From Marinilabilia salmonicolor JCM 21150 (GTDB lineage Bacteria; Bacteroidota; Bacteroidia; Bacteroidales; Marinilabiliaceae): a stretch of DNA of 64,000 nt. The notes below the pieces were generated by a model, which was not told where the DNA came from, made no database searches, and saw only the letters and a list, made by a program, of their open reading frames with translations. Both the position numbers and the translations under genes were made by a program. Below, piece after piece: positions 52,844-61,939 of the stretch. Where the stretch lies: NCBI RefSeq assembly GCF_000259075.1, contig NZ_AJKI01000022.1, forward strand, positions 49,589 through 113,588, read 5' to 3'. Each line of letters opens with the position of its first letter. Within the stretch, counting starts at the first letter, position 1.

Positions 52844-52850
52844 CTCCTTA
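52844..52850 (-). promoter_or_regulatory. Strong Shine-Dalgarno of the plug-protein gene
   Basis: AAGGAGAAACGTTATG on the minus strand gives a consensus ribosome site seven to eight bases before the start codon, in contrast with the AT-rich leaders of nearly all other genes in the window. Confidence 0.6.
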
Positions 52851-53038
52851 TAATTTAAAAATCAGGGTTAATTCAGCTACAATTGTTAGATCAACAATAA
52901 TGAAAGTGGTTTAACCGTCAAAAGTGAATGATCTTCAAACATTAGACAATGATATAAATAAAAACCCTTACTCCTGATTCAGATATCTTCTGAAATGATT
53001 AAAAATCCTGCAATACCCCTATTAATTGGGAGCATTCA

Positions 53039-53065
53039 AATATTGGAATATTTACCTCCAATATT
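53039..53065. promoter_or_regulatory. Dyad upstream of the TonB-receptor operon
   Basis: AATATTGGA at 53039-53047 and its exact complement TCCAATATT at 53057-53065 are separated by 9 bp. The perfect 9-bp arms between divergent uptake genes suggest a regulator site acting on one or both; identity unknown. Confidence 0.55.
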
Positions 53066-53139
53066 CACATATCGCACACTAACAACTCCTTACAAGGATC
53101 ATCCCACCCTTGAAGTCAATGAATTAATACCTTTCAAAA

Positions 53140-53154
53140 CCCCATTTAATGGGG
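53140..53154. promoter_or_regulatory. CCCCAT-TTA-ATGGGG dyad at the -33 region
   Basis: The perfect 6-bp inverted repeat with 3-bp spacer ends two bases before the -33 TTG of the proposed promoter, where a bound protein would block or assist polymerase. Confidence 0.5.
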
Positions 53155-53155
53155 A

Positions 53156-53186
53156 TTGATGCTTATGAACTCCTCCCCTAATTTTG
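53156..53186 (+). promoter_or_regulatory. Bacteroidetes-type promoter of the TonB-receptor operon
   Basis: TTG at 53156-53158, a 20-bp spacer and TAATTTTG at 53179-53186 fit TTG-N19-20-TAnnTTTG. Transcription would begin about 53193, giving a leader of about 58 nt before the receptor start. The best promoter match in the window. Confidence 0.6.
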
Positions 53187-53250
53187 TCTTCCGAAACAAT
53201 AACACATTGTATTGAAGCTGCACAATCCACAAATATCAAATGAAACCAAC

Positions 53251-56043
53251 ATGGTTTCCGGAAGGCAAATTTTCCTTAAACACAATTGGTTTGTAGAACA
53301 GAAAGTCAATTACCCGTTGATTTTCTTGCTGCTTTCAGTGCTTACATCCTATTCGTCAGCTCAACAATTCCATTCAATTTCAGGAACAATTCTGGAAAAA
53401 GCATCCAACAACCCTATACAATATGTTGCAGTAGGACTAAAAGAATTAAACCGCTGGCAATATTCGAATAACAACGGAGAATTCACTTTTCAAAATATTC
53501 CTACAGGAAAGTACACTTTGGTGGCACATTGTCTGGGCTACACTCCGTTTGAGACAAGCATTGACCTTCAGACTAACCGGACACAAACGATAATGCTCCA
53601 GAGGTTGGATCTCAGAATTCAGGAGGTCATTGTTACAGCTACTGAAAAAACCAACGAGCCGGGCACTTCCGTCATCAATCGTCAGGCCATGCAGCATCTG
53701 CAACCATCCGGATTTGGTGATTTGCTGGAATTGCTACCCGGATACCGCTGGGAAAAGCAAAATTTGTCGGAAATCAACTCCATAAAACTGAGACAGGCCG
53801 GTGATGATCTCAATACGGCCTACGGAACATCCTTTTATGTGGACGGCATGCCTCTCAGCAGTGATGCATCCATGCAGGGCAACAATTTAGCGGAATCCGG
53901 TCTCAAGCTGAAAAACCGCATCAACGTAGCCAATGGCATTGATATGCGACAGGTTCCTACGGATGACATTGAGCAAGTCGAGATTGTACGCGGTATTCCC
54001 TCTGCCAAACAGGGCAACCTCTCCACCGGGGCTGTCATCATCAAACGAAAATGGGGCGAATCGCCTCTGTCGGCAAGGGCCAAAACAGATCTGGAGAACA
54101 AAGTTTTTGCCATCAGCAAAGGGATCAACATGGGTAATCACAAAGGGATTCTTAATCTTGGTACTGAACTTCTGCATTACAAAGATGATCCCAGAAGTCT
54201 TCTACAAACTTACCTCCGGAATCAGTCCTCACTGCGTTACTCCAACCACTACTCCATTGGCCAAAGCACCTTATCTGTGAAAACAGGGCTGGACTATCTT
54301 TTGACGATCGATAAAGACAAGGAAGATCCGGAACTGAATTATGGAATGAAAGATGAGTACCGGGCAGAGCGTTCCCAAATGGATTTTAGCTTACAGAGCG
54401 ATCTGCACATTCCAGGAGACGTCAGCAAAAATTTAGAGTTCAGAATAAAAGCAAGTCACACCCAAAACACACTTACGCGCAACAGACTGGTTGCCCTGAC
54501 AGGCCCCCAACCAATTCCGGCTTCTATGGAAGAAGGGAAATATTACGCCGAATATCTGCCATCAAGATATGAAGCATCTTTTGAACGGGATGACCAACCT
54601 TTTCAGTTCTTTGCTTCGCTGGATTTTTCATTAAGCGGAAAGGAGCATAACCTAACCCATCAGTTCAGTAGCGGTGTGGATTGGCAAACGCTCAAAAATT
54701 TCGGCAAAGGAGACATCTTTGATGCGTCACGTCCGGTATTCCCCACCAAAGGAGGAAGGCCCTATGATTTCAGTACGGTTCCTGCCATGCACACCCTCTC
54801 CTTTTATGCGGAAGAAGAGTTGAATTTCAACATGGGAGAACATTACTTAAAAGTACGTCCCGGCATCAGAATACAGATGCTTCCCGGCATCAGCAAGGAT
54901 TTTGATATGCAGGGGAAAGCGTACACCGACCTGCGTGGACATATTGGTTATACCCTCCCAATGTTTCAGGTGGCCGGGCAGCAGGTCAAGCTCACCCTTC
55001 ATGCCGCAATGGGAGAAATGACGCGAATGCCTGCGCTGGCAATGCTCTATCCACAAAAAGAGTATTTCGACATAGTGGAGCTGAACTATTATTCCCAAAC
55101 GCCCGAACTGCGCCAACTGTATGTGATGACTGAAATTGAGGATCGTACCAATTACAGCATTCGACCGGTCAGAAATCTGAAAAAAGAAATCGGGCTGAAT
55201 GCAAAAATCGGCAAAACCAAAGTGATGTTTTCGCTCTTCGATGAATATTTGAATGATGGTACCCTGTCGGCTGCAAACTTTGTATCCTACACTTACAATT
55301 ATTACGATCCGGCATCTGTATCCTCCGAAAATCTGACTGCTCCACCTGCCATCGATCTCTTTTCGGCAGAAGAAAAAAGTCGGTTATTCCAATACAGACA
55401 ACATGTAAACGGCTCTGAACTGCACAAGCAGGGATTGGAATACCAAATCATATCGCCAAAAATCAGGGCACTCAACACACGCATTACCATCAGCGGTGCC
55501 TGGTTCAAAACGCGGTATCACATTTCTCTGCCCGAATACGAAAGACGCTCCATTGTTTACCAGGGAACAGAATATCCTTATGTGGGCATATTTGCAGTGG
55601 ATGATTCAGAAAGCGAAAAAAAGGAATTGTTCAACACCAATTTACGATTTGACACCCACCTGCCGCAACACCGGCTGCTGCTAACGCTGGCGTTGCAAAC
55701 TACCTGGTATCAGAAACAACAATATCTCCCTTACGATGGAACTCCGGTAGCATATATGGACAACAAAGGCAATATTTATCCTTACACAGAAGCTGATCAG
55801 GAGGATCCGTTATTGAAACTGCTGACACGCACTTTTACCACTTATCATTTCGATGAACTGAAAAAACCCATCGATATGGGGGTAAACATCAAAGTCAGTA
55901 AAGAAATCGGGGATCATCTGACATTCGCCTTTTTTGTGAACCGGCTGATCAACTACCTGCCCGATTACAAACTCAGAACAGGTGCCACCTACATCAGAAG
56001 TAAACAACCCTATTTCGGAATGGAACTCAAGTTTAATATCTAA
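53251..56043 (+). CDS. TonB-dependent receptor (930 aa)
   Basis: The ATG at 53251 (MVSGRQIFLKHNWFVEQKVN) precedes a signal-like segment (YPLIFLLLSVLTSYSSAQQ); an upstream TTG is less likely. Residues about 40-120 are a carboxypeptidase-regulatory domain (SISGTILEKASNNPIQYVAV), about 125-240 the plug (TDDIEQVEIVRGIPSAKQG, NLSTGAVIIKRKWG), and the remainder a 22-strand barrel ending YFGMELKFNI. It is of the iron/cobalamin-type class rather than SusC (no SusD follows). First gene of an eight-gene plus-strand operon; the last genes include a PepSY-type protein, favouring a metal or metal-complex substrate. Confidence 0.93.
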   Translation: MVSGRQIFLKHNWFVEQKVNYPLIFLLLSVLTSYSSAQQFHSISGTILEKASNNPIQYVAVGLKELNRWQYSNNNGEFTFQNIPTGKYTLVAHCLGYTPFETSIDLQTNRTQTIMLQRLDLRIQEVIVTATEKTNEPGTSVINRQAMQHLQPSGFGDLLELLPGYRWEKQNLSEINSIKLRQAGDDLNTAYGTSFYVDGMPLSSDASMQGNNLAESGLKLKNRINVANGIDMRQVPTDDIEQVEIVRGIPSAKQGNLSTGAVIIKRKWGESPLSARAKTDLENKVFAISKGINMGNHKGILNLGTELLHYKDDPRSLLQTYLRNQSSLRYSNHYSIGQSTLSVKTGLDYLLTIDKDKEDPELNYGMKDEYRAERSQMDFSLQSDLHIPGDVSKNLEFRIKASHTQNTLTRNRLVALTGPQPIPASMEEGKYYAEYLPSRYEASFERDDQPFQFFASLDFSLSGKEHNLTHQFSSGVDWQTLKNFGKGDIFDASRPVFPTKGGRPYDFSTVPAMHTLSFYAEEELNFNMGEHYLKVRPGIRIQMLPGISKDFDMQGKAYTDLRGHIGYTLPMFQVAGQQVKLTLHAAMGEMTRMPALAMLYPQKEYFDIVELNYYSQTPELRQLYVMTEIEDRTNYSIRPVRNLKKEIGLNAKIGKTKVMFSLFDEYLNDGTLSAANFVSYTYNYYDPASVSSENLTAPPAIDLFSAEEKSRLFQYRQHVNGSELHKQGLEYQIISPKIRALNTRITISGAWFKTRYHISLPEYERRSIVYQGTEYPYVGIFAVDDSESEKKELFNTNLRFDTHLPQHRLLLTLALQTTWYQKQQYLPYDGTPVAYMDNKGNIYPYTEADQEDPLLKLLTRTFTTYHFDELKKPIDMGVNIKVSKEIGDHLTFAFFVNRLINYLPDYKLRTGATYIRSKQPYFGMELKFNI

Positions 56044-56056
56044 TTTAACACATATC

Positions 56057-57256
56057 ATGAAGTACATCAATTTACTTTTTGCAATGTCCGTGCTGCTGCT
56101 TGCTGCATCCTGCGACGACGATGAAACAGTTCCCATGTCGGAACTTACGTTAACGGTTACCCTGCCTCAGGAAATGGGTGACGATGTCAATCCCGAAGGA
56201 CTGGCAGTAACACTCTCCAATACGACCAACGGAAATGAAACAACCGGAACAGTTGATGAAACAGGAATCTACACCGCTACTGTGGAAGAAGGAGTGTACA
56301 ACATTCTTGTCAACGGAGAGAAAAACTATATCTCTCAAATTGGCGATGACCAGTTTGAACAAACAGTGACACTTACCGGACTGACAGAAAACATCAGTGT
56401 TTCAGGAACCGCCTTCGAATCAGAAATCGGTCTTTTTATTGCACCTGCCAGTGAGAGTTGGGTGTTCAAAGAGTTGTATGTCACCGGTTCACAAACACCC
56501 GAAGGCAGAAGTTATTACAAAGACAAATACTTTGAAATCTACAACAATAGTGATGAAGTTTTGTATGCTGACGGAATCTCCATTGGAGAGTCGGATCATA
56601 CCTCCTCATCAGACCTTAATATCTGGGCCGATATGATTGACGAATACTTTGTAACACAGCTGATTTACACCATTCCGGGAGATGGCTCTACCTATCCTGT
56701 TCAGCCCGGCGAAAGTATTGTTTTGGCCGATGTAGCCATTGACCATACAGTTGACAATGCCAATTCCGTTGATTTATCGGGTGCCGATTTTGAGTGGTAT
56801 GATGATCATATTCTGGATGTAGATGTTCCTGAAGTACCCAATCTGGTCAAAAACTTTAGTTATTCAAAGTCTATCTGGACGCCTCACAATAGAGGGTTTA
56901 AATCGTATGTCATTTTCAGACCGGAGGACTCCATGGATGATTATATGGAAAATAGCCTGATTGAAAAACAAACTGCCAACGGAAGTACCTCCATTCGCTA
57001 CAGAATACCCAACAGTTCCATTTTGGATGCTGTAGAAATGGGAACTCCCTCCGACTTTCTCAGCAAGGGACTCTCTGCTGCTTTGGACCTGAGCTACATC
57101 AACTGTGGGGATGGCGACAATGCCAGATATGGCAAGGTGGTGCGACGAAAAGTTCAGTCGGTTCAGGATGGACGCATCATTTACATGGACACCAACAACT
57201 CAGCGGTGGACTTTCTCAGCACTGTTGCTCCCAAACCAGGCATCATAGAAGAATAA
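56057..57256 (+). CDS. DUF4876-type lipoprotein (399 aa)
   Basis: The lipoprotein signal MKYINLLFAMSVLLLAASCD (Cys19) is followed by an acidic stretch and a beta-sandwich (SELTLTVTLPQEMGDDVNPE). Residues about 130-200 contain SWVFKELYVTGSQTPEGRSY and DKYFEIYNNSDEVLYADGIS, typical of DUF4876. The start lies 13 bp after the receptor stop, so the two are coupled. A surface lipoprotein capping or serving the receptor, as SusD or XusB do in other systems, is an inference; the family's function is not known to me. Confidence 0.88.
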   Translation: MKYINLLFAMSVLLLAASCDDDETVPMSELTLTVTLPQEMGDDVNPEGLAVTLSNTTNGNETTGTVDETGIYTATVEEGVYNILVNGEKNYISQIGDDQFEQTVTLTGLTENISVSGTAFESEIGLFIAPASESWVFKELYVTGSQTPEGRSYYKDKYFEIYNNSDEVLYADGISIGESDHTSSSDLNIWADMIDEYFVTQLIYTIPGDGSTYPVQPGESIVLADVAIDHTVDNANSVDLSGADFEWYDDHILDVDVPEVPNLVKNFSYSKSIWTPHNRGFKSYVIFRPEDSMDDYMENSLIEKQTANGSTSIRYRIPNSSILDAVEMGTPSDFLSKGLSAALDLSYINCGDGDNARYGKVVRRKVQSVQDGRIIYMDTNNSAVDFLSTVAPKPGIIEE

Positions 57257-57284
57257 AAAACCTGAGGGATACTTATCAAAGCTA

Positions 57285-58807
57285 ATGATTCAGAGATTTT
57301 TCATAACATTTGTTTTTATCGTTTGTCACGTGGCCATGCAGGGAGCCGATACTTTATCAGTCTCCAGGCGTGCCCACCTGTGGCAATCCGATAAACAAAT
57401 TATCATCCGGCTGGCCCAAAACCAGCCGGCCCTCAAACAATTCTTTCCACTGGATAAATACACAGAAATATCAGTAAATACAACACTTCAAAACAACAAT
57501 TCTCTTCACTACCATCATCAGGGAGATAGACACCAAATACTGGCAGGAGAAGTTGTGGGATACCATAAAAAAGATAGAAATACGCTCTTTGGCACAGCAG
57601 CCTACCTCCGTGGAAAAGAGAAAAACATCCGTTGGTCACAGGTAGAGGATGTGCATCGACTGGGACCATATATAATAGCAGACAGTACTATCGGTACACG
57701 TGACTACGAGACCTACCTTTTATCGGGCGGGCTGTCGCACCAAACCACAGCAGGAACACTCGGCCTTTCCGCAAGCTACCGGGCTCAAAGCAGTTACCGA
57801 ACCCGGGATCCGCGAAGTTACTCCATCATCTCCGACTTTAAATTCACTGCCGGTTGGGCACTTCCTCTCGGCACATCAAATCTGGCAGCCCTCTCTGTTA
57901 CCTATGGCCGTTACGACCAGGCTCTAAATATCAAATCTTACAAGGAAGGCAGAACCGACCTGATTTATTTCATGTATGGTTATGGGTATTACAACCAGAA
58001 CCTTTCCGGCTCCTCTGCCAACTATTCCAATGATTACAAAGGCAATAGTTATGCACTTGAATTTCAGCTTCTGCAATTACAGGAAGAGGGATGGTTCCTG
58101 AATACCAGATACGCCCAGGAAACCATTGAAGCAGCCTACAGCCACCGTACCCGCGGCAGTTACTCCTCAACTGACCTGCTACTGACAGGCGGATATCAGT
58201 GGAAAACACCTGCGCATCAATACCGAATAAGCATGGATGCCAATCATAATATAGGCAAAGGCACAGAATTTTATTATGAAACCTTTATTGTGGATACTAT
58301 TACTGCAACCACCGAGACGCAGCTGCTGTCAAAAAATCAAAAGTTCCACCGGCAAAACTCCTCGCTCTTCCTTTCAGGTAAAGGATGGATAACGAAGGAT
58401 CGGTGGACAATCATTCCTGAACTGAAAACCGGTATTCAGCTTCATTCATCTGAGTATAGAACTACTCGCTGGAAAACAGCAATCAATCAACTAATTATTA
58501 AACCATCAGTGGGCATTCTGATAAATCACAGACAATCGATAAGCGGACTGAATATCGCCACAGCATGGATGACCAGACCAGCGAGGAGTTACTGGCACCC
58601 GAAGATAACCTCATCGTACAACACACCCTGGTACCCGATTTTCAATTCCGGTCTGCAAATAAATTTCACACACAACTGGAAGCCAAACATATACAAACCA
58701 TGAAAAACCGGAACGCATGGCAAATCAAAGCCGGATGCAGCTTACTCAAGGCCCGTGGGGAAACCGCCACAAAAGTGTGGCTATCTCTAAGTGTAATGCT
58801 TTTTTAG
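57285..58807 (+). CDS. DUF6850-type outer-membrane barrel, apparently frameshifted near the 3' end
   Basis: A signal peptide (MIQRFFITFVFIVCHVAMQG) precedes many amphipathic strands. The original frame stops at 58703 (PNIYKP, no barrel-type end). In another frame the sequence from about 58550 to 58807 reads TLVPDFQFRSANKFHTQLEA, KHIQTMKNRNAWQIKAGCSL and ends in VWLSLSVMLF, a classical C-terminal barrel strand with Phe. So the natural protein probably has about 507 residues and a one-base shift has occurred, or the sequence has an error. Third gene of the uptake operon; DUF6850 proteins accompany DUF4876 proteins in this phylum. Confidence 0.75.
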
Positions 58808-58832
58808 CAAGTAGCCTGTAGCCAGTAGTTCG

Positions 58833-59077
58833 TAATTAGTGCCCGTCTATAAAGTCGGGAAAGTATCTTAGTAATCATGTGTCTGATCAGAAAGTGCCAG
58901 TTGCAAAGCCTGCCCCGATTTTTTTTCGGGGGCTTGCCATTCCCGGAAATGCGGAGTCCCGAAGTAGCTTTTGTAAGGTTTTTTGAACAAAAAACCAACA
59001 AAAAGCACAATCGGGATGAGTACTTTTCGGACAAGCGTAACGCAGTAAATGATACTTTATGGACAGACCCTAATTAG
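58833..59077. repeat. Long-hairpin repeat, copy 7 (arm type 1, long tip)
   Basis: Ends TAATTAGTGCCCGTCTATAA and, inverted, CTAATTAGGGTCTGTCCATA. The left part also carries the second end type TGTGTCTGATCAGAAAGTGC. Tip hairpin at 58955-59020. It sits inside the operon, between the barrel gene and the ABC ATPase gene, and must be transcribed with them unless it ends the transcript. Confidence 0.85.
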
Positions 59078-59096
59078 TAAAGGAAAAATAAAAACA

Positions 59097-59978
59097 ATGG
59101 AAAATATTATAGAGTGTAGACATCTCACCCATTATTATGGCGACAGATGCATTTATGAAGACCTGAACTTTGCCATCGCCAAAGGACGGATTGTTGGGTT
59201 GTTGGGCAAAAACGGAACCGGCAAAACCACCACCATTAATATCCTGAATGGTTATTTGCAGCCAAAATCGGGTGAGTGTCGCATGTTTGGACAAAAAGCC
59301 GGACGACTCAGCCCTTCGGTAAAACAAAAAGTGGCGTTATTGCTCGAAGGGCATGTTCAATATTCATTTATGAACATCGCGCAAATTGAGAAATTCTACG
59401 CTTCATTTTATCCGCTTTGGGACAAGGTGCCTTTCTGGGAGCTGATGAACAAACTGAAAATTGCTCCCAAACAGCGCATCTCCAGAATGTCCTGCGGTCA
59501 GCGTTCCCAGGTGGCCCTGGGCATTATCCTGGCCCAAAATGCAGATTTGCTGATTCTGGACGATTTTTCCATGGGACTTGACCCGGGATATCGGCGACTA
59601 TTCGTGGATTACCTGAGTGAATATGCACATGCCGAAGACAAAACTGTATTTGTTACGTCCCACATCATTCAGGATATGGAGCGGCTGATCGATGACTGCA
59701 TGATTCTGGATTATGGCAAATTATTGCTCCAACAACCCGTTGACAGGTTTCTTGATTCCTTTAAACGCTACCGAATGACCTCCTCCCTTGCTCCAAATTG
59801 GGAAAAGATGCCGGTGGTGCACCCCGAAAAAATACGGAACAAAATGGAATTCTATTCCGATGCAGGTAGACAAACCATTGTACAGAATTTGGAGGAACAG
59901 GGATTTGAAGCAAGTGATCTGCAGGAAGAATCATTAACGCTGGAAGAAGCCTTCATCGGTCTCACAGGAAAATACTAA
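59097..59978 (+). CDS. ABC transporter ATP-binding protein (293 aa)
   Basis: The start at 59097 (MENIIECRHLTHYYGDRCIY) is the first ATG beyond the repeat; an upstream ATG lies in the repeat itself. Walker A is GKNGTGKTTT near residues 38-47, the signature MSCGQRSQVALGIILAQNAD (Cys-Gly instead of Ser-Gly) and Walker B LLILDDFSMGLDPG, where the catalytic Glu is replaced by Asp-Phe, and the switch His in VTSHIIQDME. The missing canonical Glu suggests altered hydrolysis. The permease gene begins 4 bp after its stop. Confidence 0.93.
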   Translation: MENIIECRHLTHYYGDRCIYEDLNFAIAKGRIVGLLGKNGTGKTTTINILNGYLQPKSGECRMFGQKAGRLSPSVKQKVALLLEGHVQYSFMNIAQIEKFYASFYPLWDKVPFWELMNKLKIAPKQRISRMSCGQRSQVALGIILAQNADLLILDDFSMGLDPGYRRLFVDYLSEYAHAEDKTVFVTSHIIQDMERLIDDCMILDYGKLLLQQPVDRFLDSFKRYRMTSSLAPNWEKMPVVHPEKIRNKMEFYSDAGRQTIVQNLEEQGFEASDLQEESLTLEEAFIGLTGKY

Positions 59979-59982
59979 AACC

Positions 59983-60651
59983 ATGATAAAAGCACTATTA
60001 TACAAAGAATGGATTAAAACCCGGTGGTTTATGCTGGCCATCGCCATTGCGGGATTACTGCTACACACCTATATGTTTATGCGTGTGGGTCGCTCCATCC
60101 GCCTGGTGGGCGCAGAACACATCTGGGATGTAATTATTACACGCAACCAGTTCCTGTTTTCGGAACTGAAATATCTCCCCTTGCTTAGCGGAGCACTACT
60201 GGGATTGTCTCAGTTTATCCCCGAAATCACCAATCGCAGAATAAAACTAACGTTTCACCTGCCGCTGCGTGAGAAAACCATCACCACCTGGATGGTTGGA
60301 TTTGGTTTTATACTATTGACGGGGCTTTTCCTCGTGCAGTTTGCCGGTCTGTTTACAGGAATGCACCTGTTGTTTGCCCCTGAAATTGTGAACAATGGTG
60401 CCCTTACCGTTCTGCCGTGGTATCTAGCAGGTTTGTGGGCTTATATGGCCTGTGTATTTGTAGCAGTTGAACCCACCTGGAGAATGCGAATTCCCAACAT
60501 GCTCTTATCAACAGGACTTATTCGCATCCTTTTTCTCTCGGATTTCCCGGCGGCTTATGCTCCCATCCCGGTTCTGATGTTTGCGGGGATACTACTGTTC
60601 GTGTTGTTTCTATGGCTCTCTGTTTTCCGTCTGAAAGTAGGAAGACAATAA
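59983..60651 (+). CDS. ABC transporter permease (222 aa)
   Basis: About six hydrophobic helices: residues 15-33 (WFMLAIAIAGLLLHTYMFM), 58-78, 95-125 (MVGFGFILLTGLFLVQFAG), 142-160, 168-188 and 193-212 (LMFAGILLFVLFLWLSVFRL). The coupling-type segment ITNRRIKLTFHLPLREKTIT lies between helices 2 and 3, as in ABC-2-like permeases. It overlaps functionally with the preceding ATPase (4-bp gap). Direction of transport is unknown. Confidence 0.88.
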   Translation: MIKALLYKEWIKTRWFMLAIAIAGLLLHTYMFMRVGRSIRLVGAEHIWDVIITRNQFLFSELKYLPLLSGALLGLSQFIPEITNRRIKLTFHLPLREKTITTWMVGFGFILLTGLFLVQFAGLFTGMHLLFAPEIVNNGALTVLPWYLAGLWAYMACVFVAVEPTWRMRIPNMLLSTGLIRILFLSDFPAAYAPIPVLMFAGILLFVLFLWLSVFRLKVGRQ

Positions 60652-60693
60652 TCTCCGGAGCAACAAAAATATTAACATGCAAATCGTAAACGA

Positions 60694-61911
60694 ATGAAGA
60701 TCATAAAAATACTATTATCCCTCACCACCATTTTCCTATTGGCATGGGTACTGCCCTGGCTATGGAATATCGCCACCGACAAGCCCAATCATTATCCATT
60801 TACCTATTACAGCAGTGTGGCCGAAACCTTTGGCATCCGGGAAACCATCAACGAACAAACCACCCTCAAAGATGCCCAAGGAAACACCTATACACAGGCA
60901 CAGTTCGACAGCATTTTGCCGATGGTCTATTTCCGGCAATTGACACGGGAAGGCAATCTCCCCGACTCATTACAAGGTGTGGAAATGAATCAGAAAATCA
61001 TTGCCATGAACAATTTCTACTTCCGCTACCGTCCGGCCGATAAAAACAAACCGGTTATCCCCTTATACACACTTTTCGAATCGATGCCCAAAAGAGTGGA
61101 TTTGGAAATGCCGGGAGACAGATTCCGGCTTACCCGAAAATTGGAGTTTGTGCAACCGGAAACCAACACCATCGACATAGAAAAGAGCAACCAATTTGAT
61201 GCCGCTCTCCGGGAAAAAGGTTTTCTGGGACCTCCCAAAATCGTTGCCGGTAACCCCACTACCCGGAAAGCTTATGACGAAGGCTATTTCATTGTGGACA
61301 GCCAAAACAAACTCTTTCATCTGAAAATGGTCAACGGACGTCCTTATGTGAGCTCTGTTGATCTCCCTGAAAATATAAATCCTGTTTGGATTACAGTAAC
61401 AGAGTATCCGGCCCGACAGTTTTATGCTTTTCTAATTACAGATGATGGCCGCTTGTTTACCATTTTCACAGGAGGATATGAAGTAAAAGAAATACCGGTT
61501 CCCGCTTTCAATCCTGAAAGAGACAACCTCCTGATTATGGGTAACCTTTTTCACTGGAATGTGGAAGTCACTTCGGAAACAGCACAAACTCTTTTTGCCG
61601 TGGGTGCATCTGATTACCAGCTGAAAGACAGCATAACTTTTTCTGCACCCGAAGAAAATGAAAAGCTGTACAATATCCTTTTCCCTTTCAGCCTGCGTTT
61701 CACATCCGTAAACAATGAATTTGTTAAACCCAGGATAGAATTCACCGGTTTCGGATATCTGATCTCAGCGGTTTTACTACTTTTGGGGTACATTCTTATT
61801 CGCCGGTACCAGAAGAAGTCCATACGCTTTTGGACGGCAGCGTTAATTTTCCTTACGGGAACATTTGGGCTGCTGGCATCAATCATTATTGGAAACACTG
61901 AAGAAAATTAA
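60694..61911 (+). CDS. DUF4857-type membrane protein (405 aa)
   Basis: One N-terminal transmembrane helix (IIKILLSLTTIFLLAWVLPW), a periplasmic domain of about 310 residues containing QTTLKDAQGNTYTQAQFDSI and FFIVDSQNKLFHLKMVNGRP-like strands that suggest a propeller or sandwich, then two C-terminal helices (FGYLISAVLLLLGYILIRRY; AALIFLTGTFGLLASIIIG). It matches DUF4857 proteins, which follow ABC permeases in Bacteroidetes. A possible bridge between the ABC transporter and periplasmic components; inference only. Confidence 0.85.
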   Translation: MKIIKILLSLTTIFLLAWVLPWLWNIATDKPNHYPFTYYSSVAETFGIRETINEQTTLKDAQGNTYTQAQFDSILPMVYFRQLTREGNLPDSLQGVEMNQKIIAMNNFYFRYRPADKNKPVIPLYTLFESMPKRVDLEMPGDRFRLTRKLEFVQPETNTIDIEKSNQFDAALREKGFLGPPKIVAGNPTTRKAYDEGYFIVDSQNKLFHLKMVNGRPYVSSVDLPENINPVWITVTEYPARQFYAFLITDDGRLFTIFTGGYEVKEIPVPAFNPERDNLLIMGNLFHWNVEVTSETAQTLFAVGASDYQLKDSITFSAPEENEKLYNILFPFSLRFTSVNNEFVKPRIEFTGFGYLISAVLLLLGYILIRRYQKKSIRFWTAALIFLTGTFGLLASIIIGNTEEN

Positions 61912-61939
61912 ATAATTCACCAACTAAACAATCATCAAA

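Noticed and set aside
53251..57256. SusC/SusD polysaccharide-utilisation pair
   Set aside because: The lipoprotein is DUF4876-like, not SusD, and no glycoside hydrolase or sugar regulator follows.
58565..58807. Possible separate 80-residue gene
   Set aside because: It overlaps the barrel gene, has no leader, and its end is a barrel C-terminus, so it is better explained as the frameshifted tail.
17112..59077. Integron attC sites as explanation of the long hairpins
   Set aside because: No integron integrase, no conserved R' / R'' core sites, and copies flank housekeeping genes in both orientations.
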